Positions 1-6,230 of a stretch of DNA of 9,838 bases are shown in pieces. How positions within the stretch are numbered: the first letter of the stretch is position 1; each line of letters opens with the position of its first letter. The notes under the pieces were generated by a model that made no database searches, was not told where the DNA came from, and saw only the letters and a program-made list of their open reading frames with translations. Source of the stretch: Pseudomonadota bacterium (GTDB lineage: Bacteria > Pseudomonadota > Gammaproteobacteria > Burkholderiales > Burkholderiaceae_C); NCBI GenBank assembly GCA_023394015.1, contig JAEXBL010000353.1, positions 1 through 9,838 of the forward strand. The letters run 5' to 3'. The position numbers and the translations under genes are program-made.

Positions 1-557
1 AAGGCGTTGTCCTGGTAGGCCACGCCGATGCGGGTGATGCCGATGGTGGCCAGGTGATACACCAGCTTGGCGGCCTCTTCAGGGTAGCTGGCGCGGATGT
101 TCATCACGTTGCGCGCGTCCCGGGGCCGCGCCACCAGCCCGCCGGTGAACGGCGCAAAGAACGGAATGCCCGAGGCCTTGACCTTGGGCAGCATGGCGGC
201 CACGGCGGGCGTGCCCATGCAGTTGAACAAGGCCAGAAAGGACCGGTCGGCCAGGAACCGGTCGACGTTGGCGACCGCGCGCTCGGCTTCGTAGGCATCG
301 TCTTCCACCACCAGGTCGATGCGCCGCCCGTTGACACCGCCGCCGGCGTTGATGGCCTCGAACGCCGCCCGTGCGCCCTGGTGCATGGCCGAGCCCAGAT
401 CGCCCAGCGGACCGCTCAGCGCCGTCGATTGCGCGATGCGGACACTGCCGCCGCCGGCCTGCGCCCAGGCGCGCGGCGCCAGTGGCAGCGCCGCCAGGGC
501 GGCCAGCGCGCCGCGCCGGGTGTAACCATCCCCTCCGGTGAATACCTGCCCGCTCAT
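1..557 (-). CDS. ABC transporter periplasmic substrate-binding protein, branched-chain amino acid type (3' end outside window)
   Basis: Periplasmic receptor of a branched-chain amino acid-type (LivJ/HmgA-like, Peripla_BP_6) ABC transporter, which would capture a ligand and deliver it to an inner-membrane permease. Only the first 185 codons are visible; the reading frame runs off the left edge. Residues 13-33 form an export signal: a twin-arginine TRRGALAAL segment, a short hydrophobic stretch and an AWA cleavage-like site before QAGG. The mature start VRIAQSTALSGPLGDLG is typical of the family, followed by GARAAFEAIN, NGRRIDLVVEDD and FFAPFTGG. I chose the ATG at 557 because AGGAG at 566-570 lies 8 bases upstream; the in-frame ATG at 563 is only 2 bases from it. 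The gene is divergent from the Crp/Fnr-type regulator, which may control it. The ligand cannot be deduced: this fold also binds amides, urea and aromatic acids. Family assignment is confident, substrate unknown. Confidence 0.9.
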   Translation of the reverse strand, partial: MSGQVFTGGDGYTRRGALAALAALPLAPRAWAQAGGGSVRIAQSTALSGPLGDLGSAMHQGARAAFEAINAGGGVNGRRIDLVVEDDAYEAERAVANVDRFLADRSFLALFNCMGTPAVAAMLPKVKASGIPFFAPFTGGLVARPRDARNVMNIRASYPEEAAKLVYHLATIGITRIGVAYQDNA

Positions 558-565
558 CTCCATCT

Positions 566-570
566 CTCCT
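566..570 (-). promoter_or_regulatory. Ribosome binding site deciding the start of the substrate-binding protein
   Basis: The minus strand reads AGGAG here, 8 bases before the ATG at 557 and 2 bases before the alternative in-frame ATG at 563. The spacing favours 557. Confidence 0.6.
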
Positions 571-623
571 CGTGTCTTGTGGTCGTCCGAGCCGCCGATG
601 GTGAATGAGCATTGTCACGAGAG

Positions 624-641
624 TTGTCGTTTCGACGACAA
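624..641. promoter_or_regulatory. 18-bp perfect inverted repeat, candidate operator of the Crp/Fnr-family regulator
   Basis: TTGTCGT-TTCG-ACGACAA is a perfect palindrome with 7-base arms in the 141-bp gap between two divergent genes. Read as TGTCG-N6-CGACA it has the half-site geometry of a CRP site (TGTGA-N6-TCACA) with changed inner bases. An extra TTGTC half-site occurs at 612-616. The site is seen directly. That the adjacent regulator binds it, to control itself and/or the transporter gene, is inferred. A weak -10-like GACAAT reads on the minus strand at 611-616, but I found no convincing -35. Confidence 0.6.
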
Positions 642-698
642 TTGGCGCGGCCGGAACTCGGGACTTTCCCTCTCCGGCCCGACCCCAGCCATGAGCCG

Positions 699-1406
699 AT
701 GAACGCCCCTCCCAGCCTGCTGCAGCGCCGCCGCCTCCTGACCGCCGAGGAGCTGTGCGGCATTCCCTGGATCGCGCGCCTGAACGAGCGCGAGCGCGAG
801 CGCGTCGAGGCCGACCTGCGCATCAGCGAGGCCGCGCCGGGCGACGTCATCTGCCGCATGGGCCGGCCCGCGACCTACTGGTTCGGCGTCATCGACGGCC
901 TGCTGAAGATGAGCACCGACACCGCCCAGGGCCAGACCATCACCTACTCGGGCCTGACGGCCGGCGGCTGGTTCGGCGAGGGCACGGCCATGAAGCGCGA
1001 GAGCTACCGCTACAACATCCAGGCGCTGCGCAAGAGCCGCGTGGCCGGCCTGCCGGTGGACACCTTCCACTGGCTGCTGGACCACTCCATCGGCTTCAAC
1101 CGCTTCGTGATGAGCCAGCTCAACGAACGGCTGGCGCACTTCATCCTGGCCATCGAGGCCGACCGCACGCCCAACCCCGAGCAGCGCGTGGCGCGCAACC
1201 TGGCGGCGCTGGTGAACCCGGTGCTGTTTCCGGGCGTGGGCGAGGTGCTGCGCATCACGCAGCAGGAGCTGGCCTACCTGGTCGGCCTGTCGCGCCAGCG
1301 CGTCAACCAGGCGCTGCGCGCGCTGGAGAGCGATGGCCTGCTGCGCATCGAGTACGGGGGCCTGCGCATTCTCGATCTGCAGGCGCTGCGGCACCAGACG
1401 TTTTGA
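699..1406 (+). CDS. Crp/Fnr-family transcriptional regulator
   Basis: Cytoplasmic DNA-binding regulator of 235 residues, the usual length for the Crp/Fnr family. Residues about 22-150 form the cyclic-nucleotide-binding-like beta roll (GDVICRMG, YWFGVIDGLLKMS, GGWFGEGTAMKRESYRYNIQ) plus the dimerisation helix. Residues about 160-225 form the winged helix-turn-helix (ITQQELAYLVGLSRQRVNQALRAL split over two helices). In the recognition helix the CRP Arg180-Glu181 pair corresponds to R199-Q200, and the CRP Arg185 position is Q204, so the DNA site should differ from that of CRP. There is no cysteine cluster for a Fnr-type iron-sulfur centre, and the effector is unknown. The frame is open back to TTG 612, but that would cover the inverted repeat at 624-641, so I prefer ATG 699. 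No clear Shine-Dalgarno precedes it. The gene is divergent from the transporter gene, which suggests local control. Family assignment is sure; target and ligand are not. Confidence 0.88.
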   Translation: MNAPPSLLQRRRLLTAEELCGIPWIARLNERERERVEADLRISEAAPGDVICRMGRPATYWFGVIDGLLKMSTDTAQGQTITYSGLTAGGWFGEGTAMKRESYRYNIQALRKSRVAGLPVDTFHWLLDHSIGFNRFVMSQLNERLAHFILAIEADRTPNPEQRVARNLAALVNPVLFPGVGEVLRITQQELAYLVGLSRQRVNQALRALESDGLLRIEYGGLRILDLQALRHQTF

Positions 1407-1514
1407 GCCCGTGACGCCGCCCCCCGAGATGAACCCTGAAACCGTCATTCGGCCAGCACTGCCGACCATCAAAATTGAAATGGCCGCGTCCCAGCTCTTG
1501 TGGCCCCAACTCCC

Positions 1515-2339
1515 ATGACCCAGCCTTCCACCTTCCGCCGCGCGCCCCGACCCGACGTGGCAGCCCCCACCGCCGCCCCCGGCAGCACCCTGGTGCGCCT
1601 GAACAAGCGCCTGGCCGACATGGGCCTGTGCTCGCGCCGCGAGGCCGACGAATGGATCGAGCGCGGCTGGGTGCGCGTGAACGGCCAGGTGGCGGCCATG
1701 GGCACCAAGGTCGGCCCACAGGACCGCGTGACGGTGGAGCGCCAGGCCGAGGCAGCGCAGGCGCAGCGCGTCACCATCCTGCTGCACAAGCCGGTGGGCT
1801 ACGTCAGCGGCCAGGCCGAGGACGGCCACCCGCCCGCCGTCACGCTGATCAACGCCCGCAGCCACTGGCGCGGCGACGCGGCGCGCACGCGCTTTGCGCC
1901 GGCGCAGCTCAGGGGGCTGGCGCCGGCCGGCCGGCTCGACATCGACTCGGTCGGCCTGCTGGTGCTGACGCAGGACGGCCGCGTGGCGCGCGCGCTGATC
2001 GGCGAGGACTCCGACATCGACAAGGAATATCTGGTGCGGGTGGCCTATGGCGAGCTGACGACCAACGTGCAGGCTGCCTTTCCGCCCGCGCAGCTGGCGC
2101 GCCTGCGCCACGGCCTGAGCCTGGACGGCCAGCCGCTCAAGCCCGCGCAGGTGGACTGGCAGAACCCCGAGCAACTGCGCTTCGTGCTGCGCGAGGGCAA
2201 GAAGCGGCAGATTCGCCGCATGTGCGAGCAGGTCGGCCTGAAGGTGACGGGCCTCAAGCGCATCCGCATCGGTCGCGTGCTGCTGGGCCAGCTGCCGGCC
2301 GGGCAATGGCGCTACCTGGGCGCGCACGAGCGCTTCTAA
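1515..2339 (+). CDS. rluF: 23S rRNA pseudouridine synthase, RsuA/RluF type
   Basis: RNA-modifying enzyme that converts a specific uridine of 23S rRNA to pseudouridine. E. coli RluF acts at U2604 and is the closest family member I recognise. The protein has 274 residues from ATG 1515. An S4 RNA-binding domain covers about residues 27-75 (VRLNKRLADMGLCSRREADE, then RVNG). The catalytic domain follows with LLHKPVGYVSG, the active-site motif GRLDIDSVGLLVLT (nucleophile Asp at about residue 142), DKEYLVRV and the RluF-like KKRQIRRMCEQVGLKVTGLKR. A GTG at 1500 would add five residues; neither start has a good Shine-Dalgarno. The protein lacks the long basic C-terminal tail of E. coli RluF. It stands 108 bases after the regulator gene on the same strand, and I found no convincing promoter in that gap. 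RsuA/RluF class is near certain; the exact target uridine and the rluF name are less so (RluB and RluE are relatives). Confidence 0.88.
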   Translation: MTQPSTFRRAPRPDVAAPTAAPGSTLVRLNKRLADMGLCSRREADEWIERGWVRVNGQVAAMGTKVGPQDRVTVERQAEAAQAQRVTILLHKPVGYVSGQAEDGHPPAVTLINARSHWRGDAARTRFAPAQLRGLAPAGRLDIDSVGLLVLTQDGRVARALIGEDSDIDKEYLVRVAYGELTTNVQAAFPPAQLARLRHGLSLDGQPLKPAQVDWQNPEQLRFVLREGKKRQIRRMCEQVGLKVTGLKRIRIGRVLLGQLPAGQWRYLGAHERF

Positions 2340-2366
2340 AGCGGCCGCCGGCAGGCGCGCCGCCCT

Positions 2367-2396
2367 CTTGATAATTCGCACACCGCCACACAGTTG
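2367..2396 (+). promoter_or_regulatory. Possible heat-shock (sigma-32 type) promoter of htpG
   Basis: CTTGATA at 2367-2373 resembles the CTTGAAA -35 element of heat-shock promoters. The expected -10 region at 2386-2396 (CCACACAGTTG) only loosely matches CCCCAT. The call rests mainly on position upstream of a heat-shock gene and is tentative. Confidence 0.25.
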
Positions 2397-2405
2397 ATGC
2401 GGCGT

Positions 2406-2426
2406 CCGCCGGCTGGCGGCCTTTTT
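2406..2426 (+). terminator. Rho-independent terminator-like hairpin between rluF and htpG
   Basis: CCGCC (2406-2410), loop GGCT, GGCGG (2415-2419), then CC and five T (2422-2426). It would end transcription of the pseudouridine synthase gene. Only 21 bases remain before the htpG ATG, so the hairpin probably also lies inside the htpG leader. GGCG at 2401-2404 could pair with part of the left arm as an alternative fold. The stem is short (5 bp), so strength is uncertain. Confidence 0.5.
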
Positions 2427-2447
2427 GTTCTTCGTTTCAATCCACCC

Positions 2448-4526
2448 ATGAGCAAGCAAACCCATTCCTTCCAGGCCGAGGTGGCGCAACTGCTGCACCT
2501 GGTCACGCACTCGCTGTATTCCAACCAAGAGATTTTTCTGCGCGAGCTGATCTCCAACGCTTCCGACGCCTGCGACAAGCTGCGCTTCGAGGCCATTGCC
2601 GATCCGTCGCTGTATGGCGAGCAGCCCGATCTGGAAGTGCGCATCAGCTTCGACAAGGCCGCCAAGACGCTGACGGTGACCGACACCGGCATCGGCATGA
2701 GCCAGGACGAGGCCATCGAGCACCTGGGCACCATCGCCAAGAGCGGCACCAAGGACTTCATGAGCCGCCTCACCGGCGACCAGAAGCAGGACGCGCAGCT
2801 CATCGGCCAGTTCGGCGTGGGCTTTTACTCGGGCTTCATCGTCGCCGACAAGATCAGCGTCGAATCGCGCCGCGCCGGCCTGCCCGCCGAGCAAGGCGTG
2901 CGCTGGACCAGCCAGGGCGCCGGCGACTTCCAGGTGGAACAAATCCCGCGCGCCGAGCGCGGCACCAGCGTGATCCTGCACCTGCGCGAGGACGCGCTGG
3001 AGTTCGCCGACGGCTGGAAGCTGAAGGAGCTGATCGGCAAGTATTCCGACCACATCGCCCTGCCGATCAAGATGGAAGGCGAGAAGTGGGAAGAAGGCAA
3101 GGAAGAGGGCCAGCCCGGCCAGATGGTCAAGACCGGCGAATGGGAGACCGTCAACCAGGCCACCGCGCTCTGGACCCGGCCCAAGAAGGACATCAGCGAC
3201 GAGCAGTACACCGGCTTCTACGAGCAGCTGGCCCACGACTGGCAGCCGCCGCTGGCCTGGAGCCACAACCGCGTCGAAGGCAGCACCGAGTACACGCAGC
3301 TGCTGTACATCCCCAGCCACGCGCCGTTCGACCTGTGGGACCGCGACAAGAAGGCCGGCATCAAGCTGTACGTGCGGCGCGTGTTCATCATGGACGACGC
3401 CGAGCAGCTGCTGCCGCGCTACCTGCGCTTCGTCAAGGGCGTGGTCGACTCGGCCGACCTGCCGCTGAACGTGAGCCGCGAGCTGCTGCAGGAAAGCCGC
3501 GACGTGCGCGCCATTCGCGAAGGCAACACGCGCCGCGTGCTGGGCCTGCTGGAAGACCTGGCCAAGGCCGAAACCGCCGCCGGCGGCGCCGACGCGGCCG
3601 AAGCCGCCAGCGCCGAGGCCAAGGTCGATATCGGCAGCGGCGACAGCACACCCACACCCGAGCCCACCGAGCTGCCGGCCGATGGCGTGACCGACGTGGT
3701 GGACAAGAACGAAGCCCCCACCGCCGCCGACACCGCGGCCAGGTTCGCCGAGGAAGAAGCCAGGTCGGCGGGCAAGTACGCCACCTTCTGGCGCGAATTC
3801 GGCGCCGTGCTGAAGGAGGGCCTGGGCGAAGACCACGCCAACCGCGAGCGCATCGCCAGGCTGCTGCGCTACGCCTCCACCCACAGCGACGCCGTCGACG
3901 TATCGCTGGCCGACTACAAGGCGCGCATGAAGGACGGCCAGAAGGCCATCTACTACATCACCGCCGACACCCTGGCGGCGGCCAAGAACAGCCCGCAGCT
4001 CGAAGTGTTCAAGAAAAAGGGCATCGAGGTGCTGCTGATGACCGACCGCGTGGACGAGTGGTCGCTGTCCTACCTGCGCGAGTTCGACGGCACGCCGCTG
4101 CAATCCGTCGCCAAGGGCGCGGTCGACCTGGGCGAGCTGCAGGACGAGGCCGAGAAGCAGGCCGCCGAGGCCGCCGCCGAAAGCGTCAAGCCGCTGCTGG
4201 ACAAGCTGAAGGAAGCGCTGAAGGATCGCGTGGAAGACGTGCGCGTCACCACCCGCCTGGTCGATTCGCCCGCCTGCCTGGTCGTCAAGGACGCCGGCAT
4301 CAGCCTGCAGCTTGCGCGCATGCTGAAGCAGGCGGGCCAGCCCGTGCCCGACACCAGGCCGGTGCTGGAGATCAACGCCGAGCACCCGCTGGTGAAAAAG
4401 CTCGACGGCCATGCGCACTTCGACGACCTGGCCCACATCCTGCTCGACCAGGCCCTGCTGGCCGAAGGCGGCCTGCCCGACGACCCGGCGGCCTACGTGC
4501 GGCGGGTGAATGCGCTGCTGGCGTGA
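2448..4526 (+). CDS. htpG: Molecular chaperone HtpG (bacterial Hsp90)
   Basis: ATP-dependent cytosolic chaperone that acts as a dimer on partly folded client proteins. It has 692 residues against 624 in E. coli. The N-terminal GHKL ATPase domain shows E33 and N37 in [17 protein letters not shown]79 in DTGIGM, the lid motif around AKSGTKDF and [11 protein letters not shown]. The middle domain has [16 protein letters not shown], with the conserved catalytic arginine in VSRE. The C-terminal dimerisation domain ends in [11 protein letters not shown] and [10 protein letters not shown]. Extra length is one low-complexity acidic, Ala-rich segment at about residues 374-441, directly after LLEDLAK and before [11 protein letters not shown]. 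coli has only about four residues there. The frame is open upstream to 2394, but the family N-terminus [16 protein letters not shown] fixes the start at 2448. No clear Shine-Dalgarno is present. The following gene begins 83 bases later. Confidence 0.97.
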   Translation: MSKQTHSFQAEVAQLLHLVTHSLYSNQEIFLRELISNASDACDKLRFEAIADPSLYGEQPDLEVRISFDKAAKTLTVTDTGIGMSQDEAIEHLGTIAKSGTKDFMSRLTGDQKQDAQLIGQFGVGFYSGFIVADKISVESRRAGLPAEQGVRWTSQGAGDFQVEQIPRAERGTSVILHLREDALEFADGWKLKELIGKYSDHIALPIKMEGEKWEEGKEEGQPGQMVKTGEWETVNQATALWTRPKKDISDEQYTGFYEQLAHDWQPPLAWSHNRVEGSTEYTQLLYIPSHAPFDLWDRDKKAGIKLYVRRVFIMDDAEQLLPRYLRFVKGVVDSADLPLNVSRELLQESRDVRAIREGNTRRVLGLLEDLAKAETAAGGADAAEAASAEAKVDIGSGDSTPTPEPTELPADGVTDVVDKNEAPTAADTAARFAEEEARSAGKYATFWREFGAVLKEGLGEDHANRERIARLLRYASTHSDAVDVSLADYKARMKDGQKAIYYITADTLAAAKNSPQLEVFKKKGIEVLLMTDRVDEWSLSYLREFDGTPLQSVAKGAVDLGELQDEAEKQAAEAAAESVKPLLDKLKEALKDRVEDVRVTTRLVDSPACLVVKDAGISLQLARMLKQAGQPVPDTRPVLEINAEHPLVKKLDGHAHFDDLAHILLDQALLAEGGLPDDPAAYVRRVNALLA

Positions 4527-4548
4527 AGCGCGCCACCCGGGCGCTTTG
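4526..4548 (+). terminator. Weak hairpin after htpG, possible terminator
   Basis: AAGCGC (4526-4531) can pair with GCGCTT (4541-4546) around a 9-base loop, beginning at the htpG stop codon. Only three T follow, so termination would be weak and readthrough into the small downstream gene is possible. Confidence 0.3.
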
Positions 4549-4609
4549 AGGGGGTAACGCCCCGCAAACCGCCCCGCTGTCCAGCAGCCTCGATGAAGGA
4601 GCCCATGCG

Positions 4610-4951
4610 ATGCGCACCCCCCACACCAAGGCCCGACGCCACCCTTCGCCCGTCGGCGCGCTGCTCGCCGGCTGCGCCGCCGGTGTCGGCATCGGCGTGC
4701 CCATCGCACCCGGCGTGTCGCTCGGCGTGGGTGTCGGCTCCGGCGGCCACGTCAACGTCGGCCTGGGCACCGGCGTCGGCCCGGTCGGCGTGGGCGTCGG
4801 CGTCAACCAGCACGGCCAGGTCTCCGCCGGCGCCGGCGTGGGCGCCAGTGCTCCCATCGGCCATGCCCGTGTCGGCGCCAGCGTGGGCACCGGCACCGTG
4901 CTCTACGACCCCGCCCGATCCGGCTTGCCGGCCGCGGGCGAGTCACCCTGA
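4610..4951 (+). CDS. Small Gly/Val-rich protein, putative lipoprotein
   Basis: Hypothetical protein of 113 residues; function unknown. A basic start (residues 7-11, KARRH) leads to GALLAGC, matching a lipobox with Cys22. The hydrophobic stretch before it is short, so lipidation is plausible rather than certain. From residue 23 to about 95 the chain is dominated by alternating Gly and Val (GVGIGVPI, SLGVGVGSGG, VGPVGVGVGVN), suggesting repeated short beta strands or a flexible surface segment. It ends in LYDPARSGLPAAGESP. AAGGAG at 4596-4601 lies 8 bases before ATG 4610 and supports this frame. The overlapping frame from 4593/4605 gives only a Pro/Ala/Ser-rich shadow. It may be transcribed with htpG, but no functional link is evident. 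I have the impression that such Gly-rich LAGC proteins recur in Comamonadaceae; this is unverified. Confidence 0.65.
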   Translation: MRTPHTKARRHPSPVGALLAGCAAGVGIGVPIAPGVSLGVGVGSGGHVNVGLGTGVGPVGVGVGVNQHGQVSAGAGVGASAPIGHARVGASVGTGTVLYDPARSGLPAAGESP

Positions 4952-5027
4952 AGCGCTTTCACGAGCACGCGACGCCACATCGGCGGAACCGCCTGCGCCG
5001 ACAGGGCAGCGGCACTGATCGACGTCA

Positions 5028-5993
5028 TCAAGCGTGCACAAGCGGCGCTCCAGCCTGTGGCTGCCGGCGGAACAGATCGCGGCAAAGCCAGTACAAGCCG
5101 AGCAGAAGCACTATCGGCACGATCACGGTCTGCATCAGAAAGATGCCGATCAGCGCGATCATCCTTTCGACAGCGGCCTCCGCCGAATGCTTGATCTCTT
5201 CATACTTGCGCCGGAAGCTCTCACTGGGGTCCTTCACGAACCCGGTCACCGCACTGGCGCCATTTGCGACCGCCTCTTTCGTGCCGTCCCACAGTCGCTG
5301 CAAGCGTGAAGCCGTGGCCGCCGCCTCCGAGGCGGGCACTTCGGTCTCAGCGCCAGACTCAGCAGGCGCGGGCGGGCGATCCGCCGCATTCGCCGCCCCC
5401 ACCGCCGAAGGCGCCAGGCCCTGAAGGTCTTTGGTGGTTTTGTCCAATGCGAGCTGGCTCTCGTTGTACTTGGCTGCGGAGAAGTTCTCGAACAGCATGG
5501 CGCTGCCGATCGTCGCGACCGGCATGACGAAGCGGATGAACAGCAATATTCCCACGAGTCGGAACAACCATTGCGGACTTCGATCGTTCCAGTACAGGAA
5601 CGCCCACGCCACGGCGATCAGCGTCAAGGTCGCGGACACGGCCCAGTTCGATCCGATCGCCAGCAACAGCTTCTGAACGCCAAAGGCCACGCTGGCCATG
5701 AGCATGACCGATGAGAAAGTCTCGACGAGGTCATTGATGGGATCCAGCGCCTCGCCCACGGTGAGCGACACGCCAAAGCCCAACGGTCGAACCGCCACCT
5801 CGGTGCCCTGAAGGACCGAAATGACACCGTTCAATGCCCGGGCCGATGCAAAGCTGATGAGGGACCGCTTCAAGCCTTCGTCGACGTAGGCGTCGGCGGC
5901 ATCGGAGATGGGCCGCAGCCAACTGAGCGCAACCGACAGAAGAACAACGGCGAGCGTGGCGTACTTGACCGCCTTCGACCGGGACTCGTTCAT
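5028..5993 (-). CDS. Multi-spanning membrane protein of unknown function
   Basis: I do not recognise this protein. It has 321 residues from ATG 5993, with AGGGGA about 7 bases upstream. The open frame reaches 6035, but that start would lie inside a hairpin. Visible hydrophobic segments are residues 8-26, about 90-111, 116-134, 142-168 and 278-303. The first is followed by a segment (about 27-89) with SLISFASARALNGVISVLQG and DPINDLVETFSSV. A soluble, Ala/Pro/Glu-rich then charged segment (about 170-277) holds KYNESQLALDKTTKDLQ, PSESFRRKYEEIKHSAEAAVER and possible coiled-coil helices. The tail is basic (RDLFRRQ). No enzymatic motif is visible. Base composition is unlike the neighbours: 5101-5160 and 5521-5580 have 33 and 31 G+C of 60, against 47 of 60 at 3541-3600 in htpG. 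With its place beyond tRNA-Phe this suggests acquisition by transfer. A real gene is likely; its role is open. Confidence 0.75.
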   Translation of the reverse strand: MNESRSKAVKYATLAVVLLSVALSWLRPISDAADAYVDEGLKRSLISFASARALNGVISVLQGTEVAVRPLGFGVSLTVGEALDPINDLVETFSSVMLMASVAFGVQKLLLAIGSNWAVSATLTLIAVAWAFLYWNDRSPQWLFRLVGILLFIRFVMPVATIGSAMLFENFSAAKYNESQLALDKTTKDLQGLAPSAVGAANAADRPPAPAESGAETEVPASEAAATASRLQRLWDGTKEAVANGASAVTGFVKDPSESFRRKYEEIKHSAEAAVERMIALIGIFLMQTVIVPIVLLLGLYWLCRDLFRRQPQAGAPLVHA

Positions 5994-6015
5994 GGGGCTT
6001 CCCCTGCCTTCTCCG

Positions 6016-6047
6016 AAAAACTGCCGCCAGGGCAACCCTGGCGGTAG
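6016..6047 (-). terminator. Rho-independent terminator, second of a tandem pair after tRNA-Phe
   Basis: A 12-bp stem (6021-6032 with 6036-6047, one G-U pair) closes on a 3-base loop. On the minus strand it is followed directly by five T (6020-6016). No T-run follows on the plus strand, so it works leftward. It ends only 22 bases before the ATG of the membrane protein at 5993 and therefore lies in that gene's leader or just in front of it. Confidence 0.75.
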
Positions 6048-6052
6048 TCAAG

Positions 6053-6088
6053 AAAAAACCCGCTACTGTTTAGATAGCGGGCTTTTTT
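6053..6088 (-). terminator. Bidirectional rho-independent terminator after tRNA-Phe
   Basis: CCCGCTA (6059-6065) and TAGCGGG (6075-6081) form a 7-bp stem with a 9-base loop. It is flanked by six A (6053-6058) and, after one C, six T (6083-6088), so a U-tract follows the stem on either strand. On the minus strand the stem begins 25 bases after the tRNA-Phe CCA, as expected for the tRNA transcript's terminator. Confidence 0.85.
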
Positions 6089-6106
6089 GCCCATGAGGGC
6101 TTTGAC

Positions 6107-6182
<76 letters not shown>

Positions 6183-6193
6183 GGAAGCCTTTT

Positions 6194-6202
6194 ATTCTAG
6201 CA
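6194..6202 (-). promoter_or_regulatory. Extended -10 promoter element for tRNA-Phe
   Basis: The minus strand reads TGCTAGAAT: a TAGAAT -10 hexamer (6199-6194) with the extended TG motif (6202-6201). The first base of the tRNA at 6182 is 12 bases further. No good -35 is visible at the expected distance. No clear terminator separates it from the upstream response regulator, so readthrough could add to tRNA transcription. Confidence 0.55.
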
Positions 6203-6230
6203 CGTCTTCGCGGGGTTCCTGCGCAGGCGC

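Noticed and set aside
612..698. Longer N-terminus for the Crp/Fnr-type regulator from TTG 612
   Set aside because: It would translate through the palindromic operator, adds 29 residues with no family resemblance, and has no ribosome binding site.
615..4709. A 1364-codon open frame on the minus strand
   Set aside because: It lies antisense to the regulator, the pseudouridine synthase and htpG. Its product is repetitive Ala/Gly/Val/Leu/Arg/Gln-rich sequence without a domain, as expected for a shadow frame in high-G+C DNA.
4610..4951. Gly/Val repeats considered as a CRISPR or tandem DNA repeat array
   Set aside because: The DNA units are irregular in length and sequence with no constant repeat and spacer pattern. 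The periodicity comes from coding for alternating Gly and Val.
4593..5018. Plus-strand frame of 141 codons overlapping the Gly/Val-rich gene
   Set aside because: Its Pro/Ala/Ser repeats are the out-of-frame reading of the Gly/Val repeats. The ribosome binding site spacing and the lipobox favour the frame at 4610.
4952..5027. Search for an integrase or a second att copy of the tRNA-Phe end near the left edge of the low-G+C stretch
   Set aside because: I saw no direct repeat of the tRNA 3' end and no integrase or transposase reading frame in the window. Only a short GGCGG-AA-CCGCC hairpin occurs at about 4981-4994.
6218..6227. Palindrome CCTGCGCAGG at the end of the response regulator gene
   Set aside because: It is short, without a T-run on either side, and in a G+C-rich context where such palindromes arise often. 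It is not supported as a terminator or operator.
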